Shown here in pieces: positions 12,434 to 23,882 of a DNA stretch of 64,000 nucleotides (position 1 is the stretch's first letter; each line of letters opens with the position of its first letter). Where the stretch lies: the NCBI RefSeq assembly GCF_020080835.1, contig NC_058158.1:29530305-29594304 (forward strand), given 5' to 3'. The stretch comes from Cotesia glomerata (Eukaryota > Arthropoda > Insecta > Hymenoptera > Braconidae). A program made the translations under genes and the position numbers. The notes below the pieces were generated by a model. That model made no database searches, had not been told where the DNA came from, and saw nothing but the letters and a program-made list of their open reading frames with translations.

Positions 12434-13727
12434 CTTTGAATGTTGCTTTTTGAAAACAGCTCACTCTTTTAACTTTAAAAACGCCTTTTTCAGGTACAGT
12501 TTTAATATACTAACGCTGCCACCTGTCAGAATTCAATCAAATTACAATTTATAGATGAAATGAGTAATAAAAAAATTTTAAAAATTACGTTAAAATGAAA
12601 CGATATCTTTTTTCTATTAAGTAAAATAAAATTAAATAATTATAATAATGGATTGTAAGATTAGTGTAGTGATATAAAAGTAAATGGGTTTTATCGATAA
12701 GTCATTTTTGCTGATAGGACCGCGCGACTTTAGCGTTTCTATCGCAGACAGGCTCCTATCTCATGGAATATGCATGACATGCCGATGCTCCCGGTCCCTG
12801 ATCTAATTATACAGAGCGTCGCGCGAACCGCAAGCACGACCGCTTGAGGTAGGTACTTACTTCAATACTGGCTCGGCATTCTTCATCACCCTTACACATT
12901 CTCTATCTTCTCTGTTTCGATTTCCATCTCTATCTTTTTCACTCTCGTTCCCAGATATTCTCGTTTCTCCGAAACGTGCCCGAAAAAATAAATCTAAGTA
13001 ATGTGGAGAGACAATAAATTTGTGTAGACTTGTTCTCATTACTTCTAAGTAGAGGATTTAAACATTGATGCATTGACTTTAGAGTAAGTGGGTAAGTAGT
13101 AACTCCCTTATTTTCATGGAAAAGGAAGTATGTGGGAAATTTACATGAGATCTATGTTATTTCATCGAGTGTGAATTTGAATAGAAGGTTTTATCTTTAA
13201 AATTTATTTAAAGAACTTTTAAACTCACTTATCTTCTTCAAAAATATAAGTTGTTATTGCAAGTACATTTGTACTCCTCATTTCTTCTACCCACAAAAAA
13301 TTTTTTTGAATGATTAATATGTTTATGCATGGTCATGTCAGAGAATTTGATATGATCTAATGTATTCATATTAAATGTTTGATATATCTTCATATGAAAA
13401 TTGGTCAGATCAGGCTATACTATGGGCATATGTGGCTTGGTATGTTCTGAAATGATTTTTTATGCCCATATATGGCTTGATATGTCCATATATAACTTTT
13501 TGATAAAAAATAGTGTTAAAAACTCTGACAGAAGGCGCATGGTCGCTGAATTGTCTCCTTACTGGAGATTTAAGCTTGAGATATTAAGTAATAAAACAAA
13601 AATTAGTTTTTTATTCTTCTAAGCAGATTATTTGACATTGATTTTCAGTTTAGTCAACTACAAGATCAATTTTTGTTTTCATACGACGTGTTAATGGACG
13701 TAAAAATTTCTGTAGAAAACAAAAAGA
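12434..13727. other. Non-coding stretch, no gene seen
   Basis: A lower-AT patch at about 12720-12850 (CGCGCGACTTTAGCG..., GTCGCGCGAACCGC) ends at AGGTAGGTAC, a donor-like motif, but no open frame with a recognisable domain leads into it. About 13310-13500 holds repeated ATATGGCTTGATATG-like units that resemble part of a decayed inverted-repeat element. No gene is supported. Confidence 0.4.
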
Positions 13728-13764
13728 AAAAATTTTCAATTTTCTTAGCAGGAAGTTAAAAACA
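13728..13764 (-). mobile_element. Terminal fragment of the AACTTCCCGCT repeat family, inverted
   Basis: AAATTTTCAATTTTCTTAGC followed by AGGAAGTTAAAAA is the inverted complement of the opening of the repeat at 11923 (TTTTTAACTTCCCGCTAAGAAAATT...), with a few mismatches. Only the terminus is present. Confidence 0.7.
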
Positions 13765-13778
13765 ATTTTTTCATTCGA

Positions 13779-13862
13779 ATATGGACTCTGTTATGCAATA
13801 GTATGTTAAGTACATAGGATTTCCATAGCATTTAACACATGAATGCATAACAGTGTCCATAT
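13779..13862. repeat. 84-bp hairpin-forming inverted repeat
   Basis: ATATGGACTCTGTTATGCA at the left pairs with TGCATAACAGTGTCCATAT at the right with one mismatch. Pairing continues inward (GTATGTTAAG... against ...TTTAACACAT) so that nearly the whole 84 bp folds on itself. It could be a very short MITE or an expressed miRNA-like hairpin. Its position between other repeats favours a MITE. Confidence 0.75.
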
Positions 13863-13865
13863 ATA

Positions 13866-14460
13866 GTCTGACTAGCTGACCCGGTGAACTTTGTATCACC
13901 TACAGTATATTTTGTTACACCTTTCGATCAGCGATTATCAATCTTTAAACTCTAATCTACTTCGATAAAGAATAAATACTGGCCGTATGAAGTACAGTTA
14001 GAATTTTGTCAAGCTATTAAATGAATCTCTCTTCTTCTTATAGCCTGAAAATCAAGATCCCAAAAAATCAACACTGAATTTATGAAATTTTTTTTTGTCC
14101 ATATATACAGAATATAGACGATTAACAATTTTAGATCTGTCGATTTCCTTAGCTGAACTTACGGGTTTTTCAAAAATTTTATTCTTTTGAAAACATTCCT
14201 GAATGATAGCGAACAAAACAAAAAAAATAATTTTGAAAATTGGTCCAGTCGTTTTTGAGTTTTAGCGAGACTAACGCACAGCTATTCATTTTTTTTTCAT
14301 TTTTTTAGCTGAACTATCAGGTTTTTCAAAAATTTTTATATTTCTAAACTATCCCTGAACTATAGCGAACGAAACAAAAAAAAAATTTTGAAAATCGGTT
14401 CAGCCGTTTTTGAGTTTTAGCGAGACTAACTTACAGAAATTTATATATATATATATATAA
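13866..14460 (+). mobile_element. Dispersed repeat starting CTAGCTGACCCGG and ending in a TA tract, with internal ~157-bp duplication
   Basis: The sequence begins GACTAGCTGACCCGGTGAAC. It ends with AATCGGTTCAGCCGTTTTTG, AGTTTTAGCGAGACTAAC and a (TA)n tail. This pattern recurs widely in insect genomes as an interspersed repeat, though I cannot name its class with certainty. The 3' half holds two copies of a module (about 14149-14282 and 14306-14439). Each runs from TTAGCTGAACT through ATAGCGAACRAAACAAAAA to TTTTGAGTTTTAGCGAGACT. Confidence 0.6.
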
Positions 14461-15780
14461 TCATATATGACCAGATCAAGCGATGTATGATCACACCAGA
14501 AAATTTTTTCATTAATATTGATTGTCGCTAAAGATTATCGAAAGATGGCGGTAATGTACCTGTACCGACATAAATCAAAAGATCGCGTTACCTGAGGTGA
14601 TAAAAGCGGATAATTGAATACTAAACTTAAATAAATCGCACATCTGTAACTTCTACAAACTTTCCAATTATTATTAACAGCGAAATATTTCTTTCGTTTC
14701 CGTCAGTTCCTCACATTCAATTAGTAGCAGTCGCGAATCTATAACATCTCGCTTGTTATATACATCTCCTTAGCTCTGCGATCTACATAGTTACATAGTT
14801 AAATAGTTACACGGATCTATATCAATTCCCGTCGTTATCCCTTTCTTCCTCATTCGCTCTCCCGAGCTTACCTTATCTCTTGGTTGTTTGTGAGTCAGTT
14901 ATCGCCGTCGATTCGAATTATCCGAGGTCGGGAGTTAAACTTCTACTTGACTGGTAGTTCTGCCAGCATCTCGTAGCTCCGAGAGTTCGTGTTCGTGGCT
15001 TGATGTCTGCTTCTGCTTTTCTAGCTTCTCTTGGTAGTGCTAGTTCCCCAGCTCCTGAGACTAAGTACAGTTGAGACGCGACTGGATCTAAACCGAGTAG
15101 TTGAAAGTGAAGCGAGCACGATCCTTAAGATAATTTAACTTGGTCTCTGCTTTGCTTTAATATTATCGATCATATTTTCTATCCCACATCCGGTTATTAA
15201 AATTTTTTTCGTCCAGACACTTAACTCAGAGAATCTCAAGAGATCCAAAGAGTTTTTCAGCCCATTAATGGTTTTGCCTTAAATTTTCTTGTTCATTTTA
15301 TTTTAAATTATAGTTCAATTAATTTAATTCAAACCTATCGTAAATTTTTGTCTTTAATGCGATAAAACGACCGTTTAACTTTTTAAAACATGTTTATAGA
15401 GACATTTTATGAATAAAGTGTCAATCACCTTGTAAACCGGTAAGAGATAAATTTATCGTACTTAAATGTGATTCATTATTTCAGAATATTAATAACTTTA
15501 CACAGCGAAGTCAATATTCATCACCAGTTTTTTATTTCTGTATCGTATTTCAAGCGATTTTATTAACAATTTTAAATACACTCAGCTAGTACTAAATTGA
15601 CCGACTTTCCACAGAGTTTAATTGATAAAATAAAAAATTATCCCGCCGTTTATTAACACCGTGAATTAATTCGAAAAGAAAAAAAGAATATAGGCTTAAA
15701 AACTATAATCAATACCAATATAAATTAACCTTCTCATTTTCTTGGTGTTGTATCAGCGTAACACGAAATTTCACTTTTAT

Positions 15781-15785
<5 letters not shown>
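14461..15785. other. Non-coding stretch, no gene seen
   Basis: A lower-AT patch at about 14690-15130 contains pyrimidine-rich sequence but no recognisable exon. The remainder is AT-rich. No gene is supported. Confidence 0.4.

Positions 15786-15846
<61 letters not shown>
15786..15846. repeat. (CA)n microsatellite
   Basis: About thirty uninterrupted CA units. The His-Thr and Cys-Val frames that cross it are artefacts. Confidence 0.98.
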
Positions 15847-15849
<3 letters not shown>

Positions 15850-15858
<9 letters not shown>

Positions 15859-17915
15859 TTTCCGACAGCGGTAGAGGTGTGCACGGATAGATTTATTCAT
15901 TTTCACATGGAAGCGCCGGCTCATAAACACCGGGTGAATATAAATCGCTCGTTCGTTTGCGCTATCTCATGCCGTCCGGTATATCCCGGCGTATAATAAT
16001 AATTATTATTATTACTATAGTCATAGTGGTAGAGGTAGGTGTGTGCAGTAAGTAAGTAAATGTACGGAAAGGAAATGAACGGAAGAAGGAAAAGCTTATA
16101 TGTTTATGTTACATAGTTGTGTGCATACATATGTATACACTTAAATATACTTTATAGATATAGGCTTATAATAGAGAGGATAAAGTGAAGAAGAGCAATA
16201 AAATTGTGATTTAACTGTACAGTACAGTAAACCGTATTTGAGTTCCTTCACGATTTAACGATACAGTTATTCTACAGTCACTGTGAATCTGTGGTATGTT
16301 CACGGTATCAGGATTCCTATCAAAATTCATCATTCCGGTTAAACTATTTACTCATTGACCTAGACCAATATAAATATAGATTTAAATAAAAACTAGAATT
16401 TAACGACACTAAAAATTCAATTTTATTCCAATTAATTCTTTAATATTTTTTTTTCACTCATCTGAATTTTAGTGAATGTTGAAATTTCAATGAAATATTT
16501 ATGTTTAGGACCCGAAAAAAAATTTAACATGTTTCCATAAATTCATTTAGTTTAAATTAAAGAACTTTCAAAACTTTTTAACACTGTAGACCTTTCAAAA
16601 TTATTTGATAATTTTGAAACATTTTTAATATTCTAGACAGTTGTAGTATTTCCTGAAGTCTATAAAGTCGTAAGATTTACAATTTCCGTATACCCAACTA
16701 AAACAATATACACTAACAGTGAAAATATAATACTAAATATAAGTACATGATAGAGGCACGAAGAGAAGTTGTAAAAGTTTTGGTAAAGGAAAACACAAAA
16801 ATAAAAAATGAAAGTTTTAAACATTATTCGGTTGATCTTCAGACACGAAGATTAATTCTCATGAGTATACAACCAAGGTTACAATTTTTATCCATCATAC
16901 AATCGTCAACCTTGACAGATGATAAATCGACTGTCTCGGCTGGTGGATGTTATTAACTATACATACACTCATACGTACACACATGTGCTAGTAATATATC
17001 GGGTAGTTTGAATTCCAGGTATAGCATTTTAACGGTACAGTATTATTATATCTAATCGGCGGGCGTATAGGTACGAACAACAACCACCAGATGCTCCATC
17101 AACCATCTAGAGTCTAGTCTAGATATTTGTATCGGCGGGTATGAAACTCGTATCGAAAAATATTTCTGTATGTATGTACAGAATAAAATATCACAAAAAA
17201 AAGAAGCAAAGTAAACCAAGAGAGCAAAGAGAATGAGAATGTGTTAGGTTGTAGGCTGTAGATATAAAAGCTTTATCACGCTTGTTTCATTGTAACGCCC
17301 GTGTAGTCGAGAACTCTGTATCTGGGCCTTTACATATGACACATAGTTAGGTGCCATGCTCACCAAAACCCTCATACTAAACCCTCTCTACTCAGTAAAG
17401 TACAATCGAGCCGATACCCAATTCCATGAATAAGGCCGCGATATTCCGCCACTGTTATCTTCTTTGTTTTTTCTCCTACTACCACGCGATTTATTTCACT
17501 CGGTGTTATTGGTATCAACTTTTTCGAGTATCCACCGTTTTATCCTCTATTAATTGTCGGATCACCAAATCTGCGTACGTAGTAATTTCATCGGTAATTT
17601 TGTCGAATAAAGTAACAATTTTTTATAAATAAAACAAAAGTTTTTTTAAACTTTTTTGATGTTACATAAATTTTACATAAATTCTAGAGAATTTTTTTAA
17701 CTTGCAGAAAATTTTCTAGACATTCTGCGATTTTGTATTGTGCTAGAAGAAATTTTGACTTGTCGATCTCTAAATCTCAAATTATGATAACATTTTTTTA
17801 AATATGTTACTCATATTTTAAAATAGGGTCTGCAATTCTTCACACCTGACAGTAGGTTATGATTATGACAAATATAACATTTTTGTTTCAGTGACTCTTG
17901 ATCGACATTTATTAC
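15850..17915. other. Non-coding stretch, no gene seen
   Basis: There are lower-AT patches at about 15860-15990 and 17000-17600 with no recognisable coding segment, and a short ATT/ATA repeat near 15994-16020. Some segments (about 17640-17780) are internally repetitive. No gene is supported. Confidence 0.4.
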
Positions 17916-17916
17916 A

Positions 17917-18282
17917 CGGAAAAAAAAATATTGTTAAAATGACTATCCAACGTATCCTCAAATGACGTTTCCTTAAAATAACGATCCGGATTTCTGATTT
18001 AAGGATTCATTTGTTTGACTTAAAAAGATACAGAGAGTAGATCTTGTAAATATATGTAATTTCGTCAAAACAGGCAACTGTTTCGTTAGCGTAAGGATCT
18101 GTATAGTTGAATTAACTAAATGTAACGCTAAAATAATGATATGGATCGTCATTTTGATGATCCTCTGTATAGCTGAATTGACTATACAGCGTAAATCTCT
18201 AAAAAAATGACTATACGGCGTATAGTCAGAATAACGATACGTATCCTTATTCCAACGATATTTTTTTCTCCGTGTAGATTTT
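17917..18282. mobile_element. MITE family B, copy 1 (ACACGGAAAAAA terminal inverted repeats)
   Basis: The left end ACACGGAAAAAAAAATATTG is matched by the inverted complement of the right end, AACGATATTTTTTTCTCCGTGT. Internal motifs (ACTATCCAACGTAT, ACTATACGGCGTATAGTC) repeat in both orientations. It has no coding capacity. A second copy lies in opposite orientation immediately downstream. Confidence 0.7.
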
Positions 18283-18329
18283 CATTAGACATCTGAATAA
18301 TAAAAAGTGCACATGAGTAAATGTAAATA

Positions 18330-18625
18330 GATAAAAAAATATCGTCAGAATTAGAATACGTATTACTATTCTGACTCTACGCTGTATGGTGATATTTCTA
18401 TCAATTAAGGCGCTAAATTTAGTTGAATTTAGCTGCACAGATTATCACGTTAACAAATCAGTTGTCTGTTTTAACAAAATTGTAAATATTTACGAGAATT
18501 ATTGGTCGTATTTTTGAGTTAAACAAATGAATCCTTCAATCAGATAACCGGATTGTTATTTTGACGAAACATCATTTGAGATTACGTTGGATAGTTATTT
18601 TGACAGTATTTTTTTTTTTTTTCAA
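18330..18625. mobile_element. MITE family B, copy 2, inverted relative to copy 1
   Basis: The inverted complement of this segment matches copy 1 almost end to end: ACTATCCAACGTAATCTC, CAAATGATGTTTC, CAATCCGGTTATCTGATTGA, AGGATTCATTTGTTTAACT against the corresponding left-copy sequence. The two copies together form a ~700-bp imperfect palindrome centred near 18290. The outermost ACACGG terminus is not preserved at the right edge, which is a poly-T run. Confidence 0.7.
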
Positions 18626-19492
18626 TATTTGCAACGATATTTACTATAACATGTAATATTCAATAATTATTACAACGTCGAGTTATTACGAATATATGTA
18701 TGTATATAATTTCAATAAATTAATAATTTTAAAAGAGATATCAAAATGATTAAGTTAAAAATATTCTTGAAATTAATTAAAAAGCTTGACAAATTTATTA
18801 TTGAATACAGTTAAGTTGAACATATATTAAATTAATGAAAATTATCAAAGAGATTAATATTTAAAATATAATACCAGATACTCACTGTCAAACAGACACA
18901 CAATATATTATTAACCCACCATTGAATAAAATATCCCGACAAAAGACAGACAATAAATATGTTATAAAGATCTTCGTTAATGGTGAATACATTTATAATA
19001 ACAATAATTATTATCATCAATTAATATCATTACGATGAGCTTGATAATGGTGAACAATGCATGAATAATATAATGCTCTATCGCGACACGGTTGCTTCGC
19101 TTTCCGAGAGCTCTTCAATCACCGTCCAATTACCCCTCACGATTTATCACGCTACTAAACCCTCTGCTCCATCTGCACATTTTACATCTATATCAACATC
19201 TACACATCTACATCTATCTATAACTATATCTATTCATATTTATACATCTATATAACATTATCGCAAGTTCATAAACACAACGAAAATCAACATTAACGTT
19301 TTGATATTGATAACATTATCTATTCGCGTAATAAATTACTTCTACTGACGAATCATCTGGGTATTAATCTTTAATTATGTTATTGAGTATTAACAGTATT
19401 TATCATTATCGCCATTAGATTGCATTATATTTGAATAAGATAGTTTGAGATTATACACTGCAGAATATTGATTTGAGGAAACGGAGGCACGA

Positions 19493-19551
<59 letters not shown>

Positions 19552-20187
19552 CAATGTAAGGTTATTTGTGAAACAATTACAAGAAAAGGAGCTAGATTAG
19601 GATTTGTAAGATCGAGAGTGTAGTCATCTGGCTACTTCACAATATAGATATAGATATGTAGGTATATAGCTGATTTAGATGTGGATGGTTTGCTGTAGCT
19701 GACCGGGAATGCGGGCAACTTGGTTGTAGGATGAACCGAGTTATACTAACGATGGCTTTTGTCCCTTCTGTTCTATGTAGTACAACTATAACTATAACTA
19801 TATAATATATGGGACTGAAACGGTATATATATAGTATATATAATACACAAGTTTGAGTAAGAGCTGAGAAATGTCGAGGGGAAAATTCAAACACACTGCT
19901 AGTTCTCTACTGTAGAGGTTCTATACCGAGAATTAAATGGAATGTCGGAAAAGCTTTTTATCATTTTGCGTATTTCAATGCTATTTCGTTAGCTTCAACA
20001 TTTATATTTTGTAAAAGTAAATTGAGAAATTGCATTACAAAATTGAAAATTTTAATTCCAATTTAGAGATTTTAGCTATTATAAAAATCACTCTGCATTT
20101 TGAATCTCAGCAAGTAATTAAGAAGTTTCACAATACTTAAAAAAGATCGATTAATGTTACTTTGATTGTAACTATAATGGTTAACTA
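18626..20187. other. Non-coding stretch with TA microsatellite, no gene seen
   Basis: AT-rich sequence. About 19080-19255 has CATCTATAT-type low complexity and about 19620-19900 is a lower-AT patch. No frame has recognisable domains or convincing splice signals. Confidence 0.4.
19494..19549. repeat. (TA)n microsatellite
   Basis: About 28 uninterrupted TA units. Confidence 0.98.
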
Positions 20188-20335
20188 TACTGAAAAAAAA
20201 AATTCTTGACTGGAGTGTAAATTTTCTTGGCTCAAGAAATATTAAAGAAGGTTGAAAATTTCTTGAATGAAGTCAAAGTTTCTTGAGCCAAAAAAATTTT
20301 TTCTTGCTCCAAAATAAGGAACTAGGGATCACTTT
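20188..20335. repeat. Short inverted repeat (TTTCTTGGCTCAAGAAA core)
   Basis: TTTTCTTGGCTCAAGAAA at 20222-20239 is matched in inverse by TTTCTTGAGCCAAAAAA at about 20278-20294. Flanking CTTGACT and CTTGCTCC motifs extend the symmetry. It resembles a small MITE. Related TCTTGATTCAAGAAAA sequence flanks the family-A MITE near 23640-23690. Confidence 0.55.
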
Positions 20336-23300
20336 TTCGATCAATATCAATATAATTTCAATACTAAACTAACTTCACTTTATCATCAATTTTATTTTAT
20401 AGGATAACAGTGAAAGGATAACAAAAGAGACAGACATCTTCTTTATCACTGAGAGTAAAAGTTATTTCCCATAAAAACCTAACAGATGGCATTCAAAAAT
20501 TTTTCCTACTCTAAATAAATATATCCATCGAATCAAAATTAAATCTACGTTTACTCTGTGAATTTTAGACAGAGTATATAAACAATTGCAAACATAAAAC
20601 GTAAAATTTATTGAGTGTGAAAATTGATTCATTGTTTTTTCTTCTACCCTACGTTTTATATTGTTTATTCTACATTTCATTTCGATTCGTACGTCGGAAA
20701 ATTACGTTGTTGAAATTCGATCCGATTGTGGACGGAAAAAAGAGCAAAGAAATGATGAAAAAATAAACAAATAAATAAATAAACATAAAAAAAAATTTTT
20801 AAAAAAGACGGGATGGTATCGATATTTTTATACGATTGGGATTTTCAATTGAATAGATACAGAAACCTATAACCACGTTTCGATCTCATCTGTTTCTACT
20901 TGGTTGTTTTTTCTCCCGATTCATTGCCTCGCTATTCGTATCCGATCTGTGTCCCATTCTCCGCTTTACTTTCTTCAGGTTATTTTTTTCCGTTCTACTG
21001 ATTTTTATTTATTTATTTTAGGTTAATGTTTTTCTGTTATACGGATTATTTTTTAGTTCTTCAGAGACATTTTTATTGTGGGATGCAATACATGCGTTTC
21101 ACCAATACTCCCGAATTGGTTGTTATCATATAGTATAGGAGTAAAAGTCATAGCGAAGCTCGTCTGCACGTCCACTCACGTTGGGATCACGTACGTCTGC
21201 TGTATGTATTGATCACACGCTCGGTTGCACCCGTGAGAATTTCAACGGGTCATTACACATTTACTGACTCCGGATATCCGCGTCTTTCAGTATAAAAAGT
21301 CCTCCAAGATTATTAGTCTTATTCCATGTATTATATGTTATTTTACTCACATTGTGGATAAAAAGTGCATAGATAAATTCATTTATAGAAAATTTTTATT
21401 TTATCAATAAATAAATTCTGTAAATTTTTAAATTTTCATTTCAATGAAAGCACTTTTTGAATGGAAAGAGACAAAAAAATAATATTTTTTTTTCGAGGAT
21501 CACTGGGGTCGAAAAAATGTTTACAAGCTGAATCAATGCTGTCCGCTTGTTTATTTTCCATCAATTAGTTTTTTAATGGTCTCTGTACGCTGCACGTCAA
21601 TTTGCTATTGAACCGCCAGTCGAATAAAAAAGACACTTTTATCTTTGATCGTCGATATATCCCGAACTAATGATAGTACATTAAATTGAAGCGTTGTTTA
21701 AAAAACTCTAATACATTTCCTTCAAGTGTTTATCAATAGTTTTTAAAATGTCCAAATTTTAATTCATTTGATTTTGATTGAATAGTTTTAAATCAAATAT
21801 AATACAACCGAGCGACCTGATTAATTTATTTTATAGAGTTGTTTTTTTATCGGATGTGTTTATCTGATTTTTCTTGTATACGAGTAGGTCGACATCAAGA
21901 AGTGACCTCGAAAATCCGGATAATCGTATTGATTCGATCGAAATACCATTAATTCGACTACGACTAGAGTTTACTAGAAGCACGTTGGGTAAGCGTGGGC
22001 CCAATAGGAGGTTTACTGTATCAAAGGTCGGATTGGAATCGCGGTTCATGTTTATCGCGACATAAATTCAGCAAAATCCTTATTCCGAGTAAACTGGAAT
22101 TCAAGCGCTCTCCTGAATTAAATTGAGATTTTCTCGGTTAACTGTTACTTTCTTTTCATACCCTACTAACCTTTCTTTAATTCATTAAGTTGTCATCGTA
22201 TAAGAGATAAATAATGCGCAGTAAAGTTACTAATAAAAAGGTTATTTTATGAGAGTTTTACTTATAAATAAGTGAATAAAATACCCATCTGATTTATTTT
22301 ATTTCTTCTTTAAAACAAATATAATCGCAATCTCTAAAATTAAGGTTGTAGATATTCAAAATAATTATGAAAATTAAATTGGCAGACATTTGATAGCTTT
22401 TGTTATTGAAAAATTTAATATAAAACAAAATTATAATAAAAATTTTACATGTATAAGATATCAAAAACTATAAGTGCAATTTTCTTAGTTCTAAATTAAT
22501 TTAAAAAAAAACTTAAAAAATTTTTGAATATCTGTTGATTTGAATTTCATAAAAATTATGCATAAATTCAAAGATCTCTATATAATTTTTTGTGTTTTGA
22601 ATGAATCGAGAAATAAGAAAACTTTATAAATACAAACTTGATTTATGAAATTTTTAATATTTGATAAATCATAAAATATATTTTACAACATATCATATCC
22701 ATTTTACTTTTATAAATATCTTATTTCCATTTTTAATACCCTTGTGATGTGATACTCATATCGCAAATAAGATTTTGCTTCTGAAAAATAAAGTCGACTT
22801 ATTTTTATTAAAAATAAAACAAACTTGAATAAATTACAAGTGAGCTTGCCAAAAATATGTGTTCAAAGAGGAGTATAAAAGCTAAAATAGTAGCGTTAAA
22901 AATAAATAAAAATTAACGAAACAAAAAATGTTTAAATAAAGTTTAGGAAGTTTTAGCATTTTAAAATAAATACCCACAGAGATTAAAGTAGAGAGTGTAT
23001 ATAAACTAAAAGACTGACTCACATCTTACATTAGGAGGCATGTGTAACCGTGTAGTTGGCTGACTGCCAACTAAAAGCAACATCTTAAATTCTATTTACC
23101 TGTGTATTTCCCCTTCGGTGCAGTTTAAGATTGCACAAACAATTCACCGAGATTCGAGTAATCATTACTGCATTATTAACATAGCATCAATTTTCTATTT
23201 CACACTAATTTCCGCTATCTGGCCTACATCCTACAACCCCCTCGATACTTTTAATCTATTAATAAATTTACTGTGTCTGCAGTTTACTATCGTTCAATAA

Positions 23301-23710
23301 ATTAGTATTATTATAGTTATCACTATTATATTAATTTATAGCCTCATATATCTTTAATTAAATAATCTCTACAGCTAATTACCACCAATTATTAATCATC
23401 ATGCTGTTATTATGATTACTATAAATATATTACTCTTCTAATTTGCATAATACAATTAAACTCGGTCAACAATGTTCAATTGACCTACAGGTATTTTCAA
23501 ATTATATTACAACAGTTAATTAACTAATTAATTATTCTATATTTTGCTATTACTTCGGTATTGACTTATCATTAACTTACAAATCATTTCATTTCATAAT
23601 TACAATTTTAGCTGATGTACTGAAAAACAAATAATTCAAGACAAATATTCTTGATTCAAGAAAATTATTTGAAATTCGACATTTTCGATCAAGAGTATAA
23701 TATTTTCGTG
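20336..23710. other. Non-coding stretch, no gene seen
   Basis: AT-rich sequence with lower-AT patches at about 21120-21290 and 21880-22080. The latter gives 60-70 codon frames on both strands, but neither shows a known domain or an exon-like pair of splice sites. Positions 22200-23000 are very AT-rich and featureless. Confidence 0.4.
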
Positions 23711-23882
23711 CACAGTAAAAAATTTTGCGTCGTTGCGTCAAAAAATTTTGTGTTAAATATTTAACACTTTTATGTGTAAATTTAACATTTATTGTGTTAA
23801 ATTAACACAAAAGTATTAAATTGTCACAGAAAAGTATTGAATATTTAACATGAAAATTTTTAACAAAAAATTTTTTACTGTG
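23711..23882. mobile_element. MITE family A, copy 2
   Basis: The left end CACAGTAAAAAATTTTGCGT and right end AAAATTTTTTACTGTG are inverted complements. Internal TGTTAAATATTTAACAC motifs are shared with copy 1 at 8005-8163. It appears inserted inside another AT-rich inverted-repeat-like segment (TCTTGATTCAAGAAAATTA on the left, TTTTTCTTGAATTATC on the right). Confidence 0.8.

Noticed and set aside
14149..14439. CRISPR-like repeated units
   Set aside because: There are only two long degenerate units with no spacer structure, in a eukaryotic nuclear context.
15709..15996. His-Thr and Cys-Val frames across the CA repeat
   Set aside because: They are artefacts of a dinucleotide microsatellite.
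21831..22065. 60-72 codon frames on both strands near 21.9 kb
   Set aside because: No recognisable domain, no convincing exon boundaries, and both strands are open. It is treated as a non-coding lower-AT patch.
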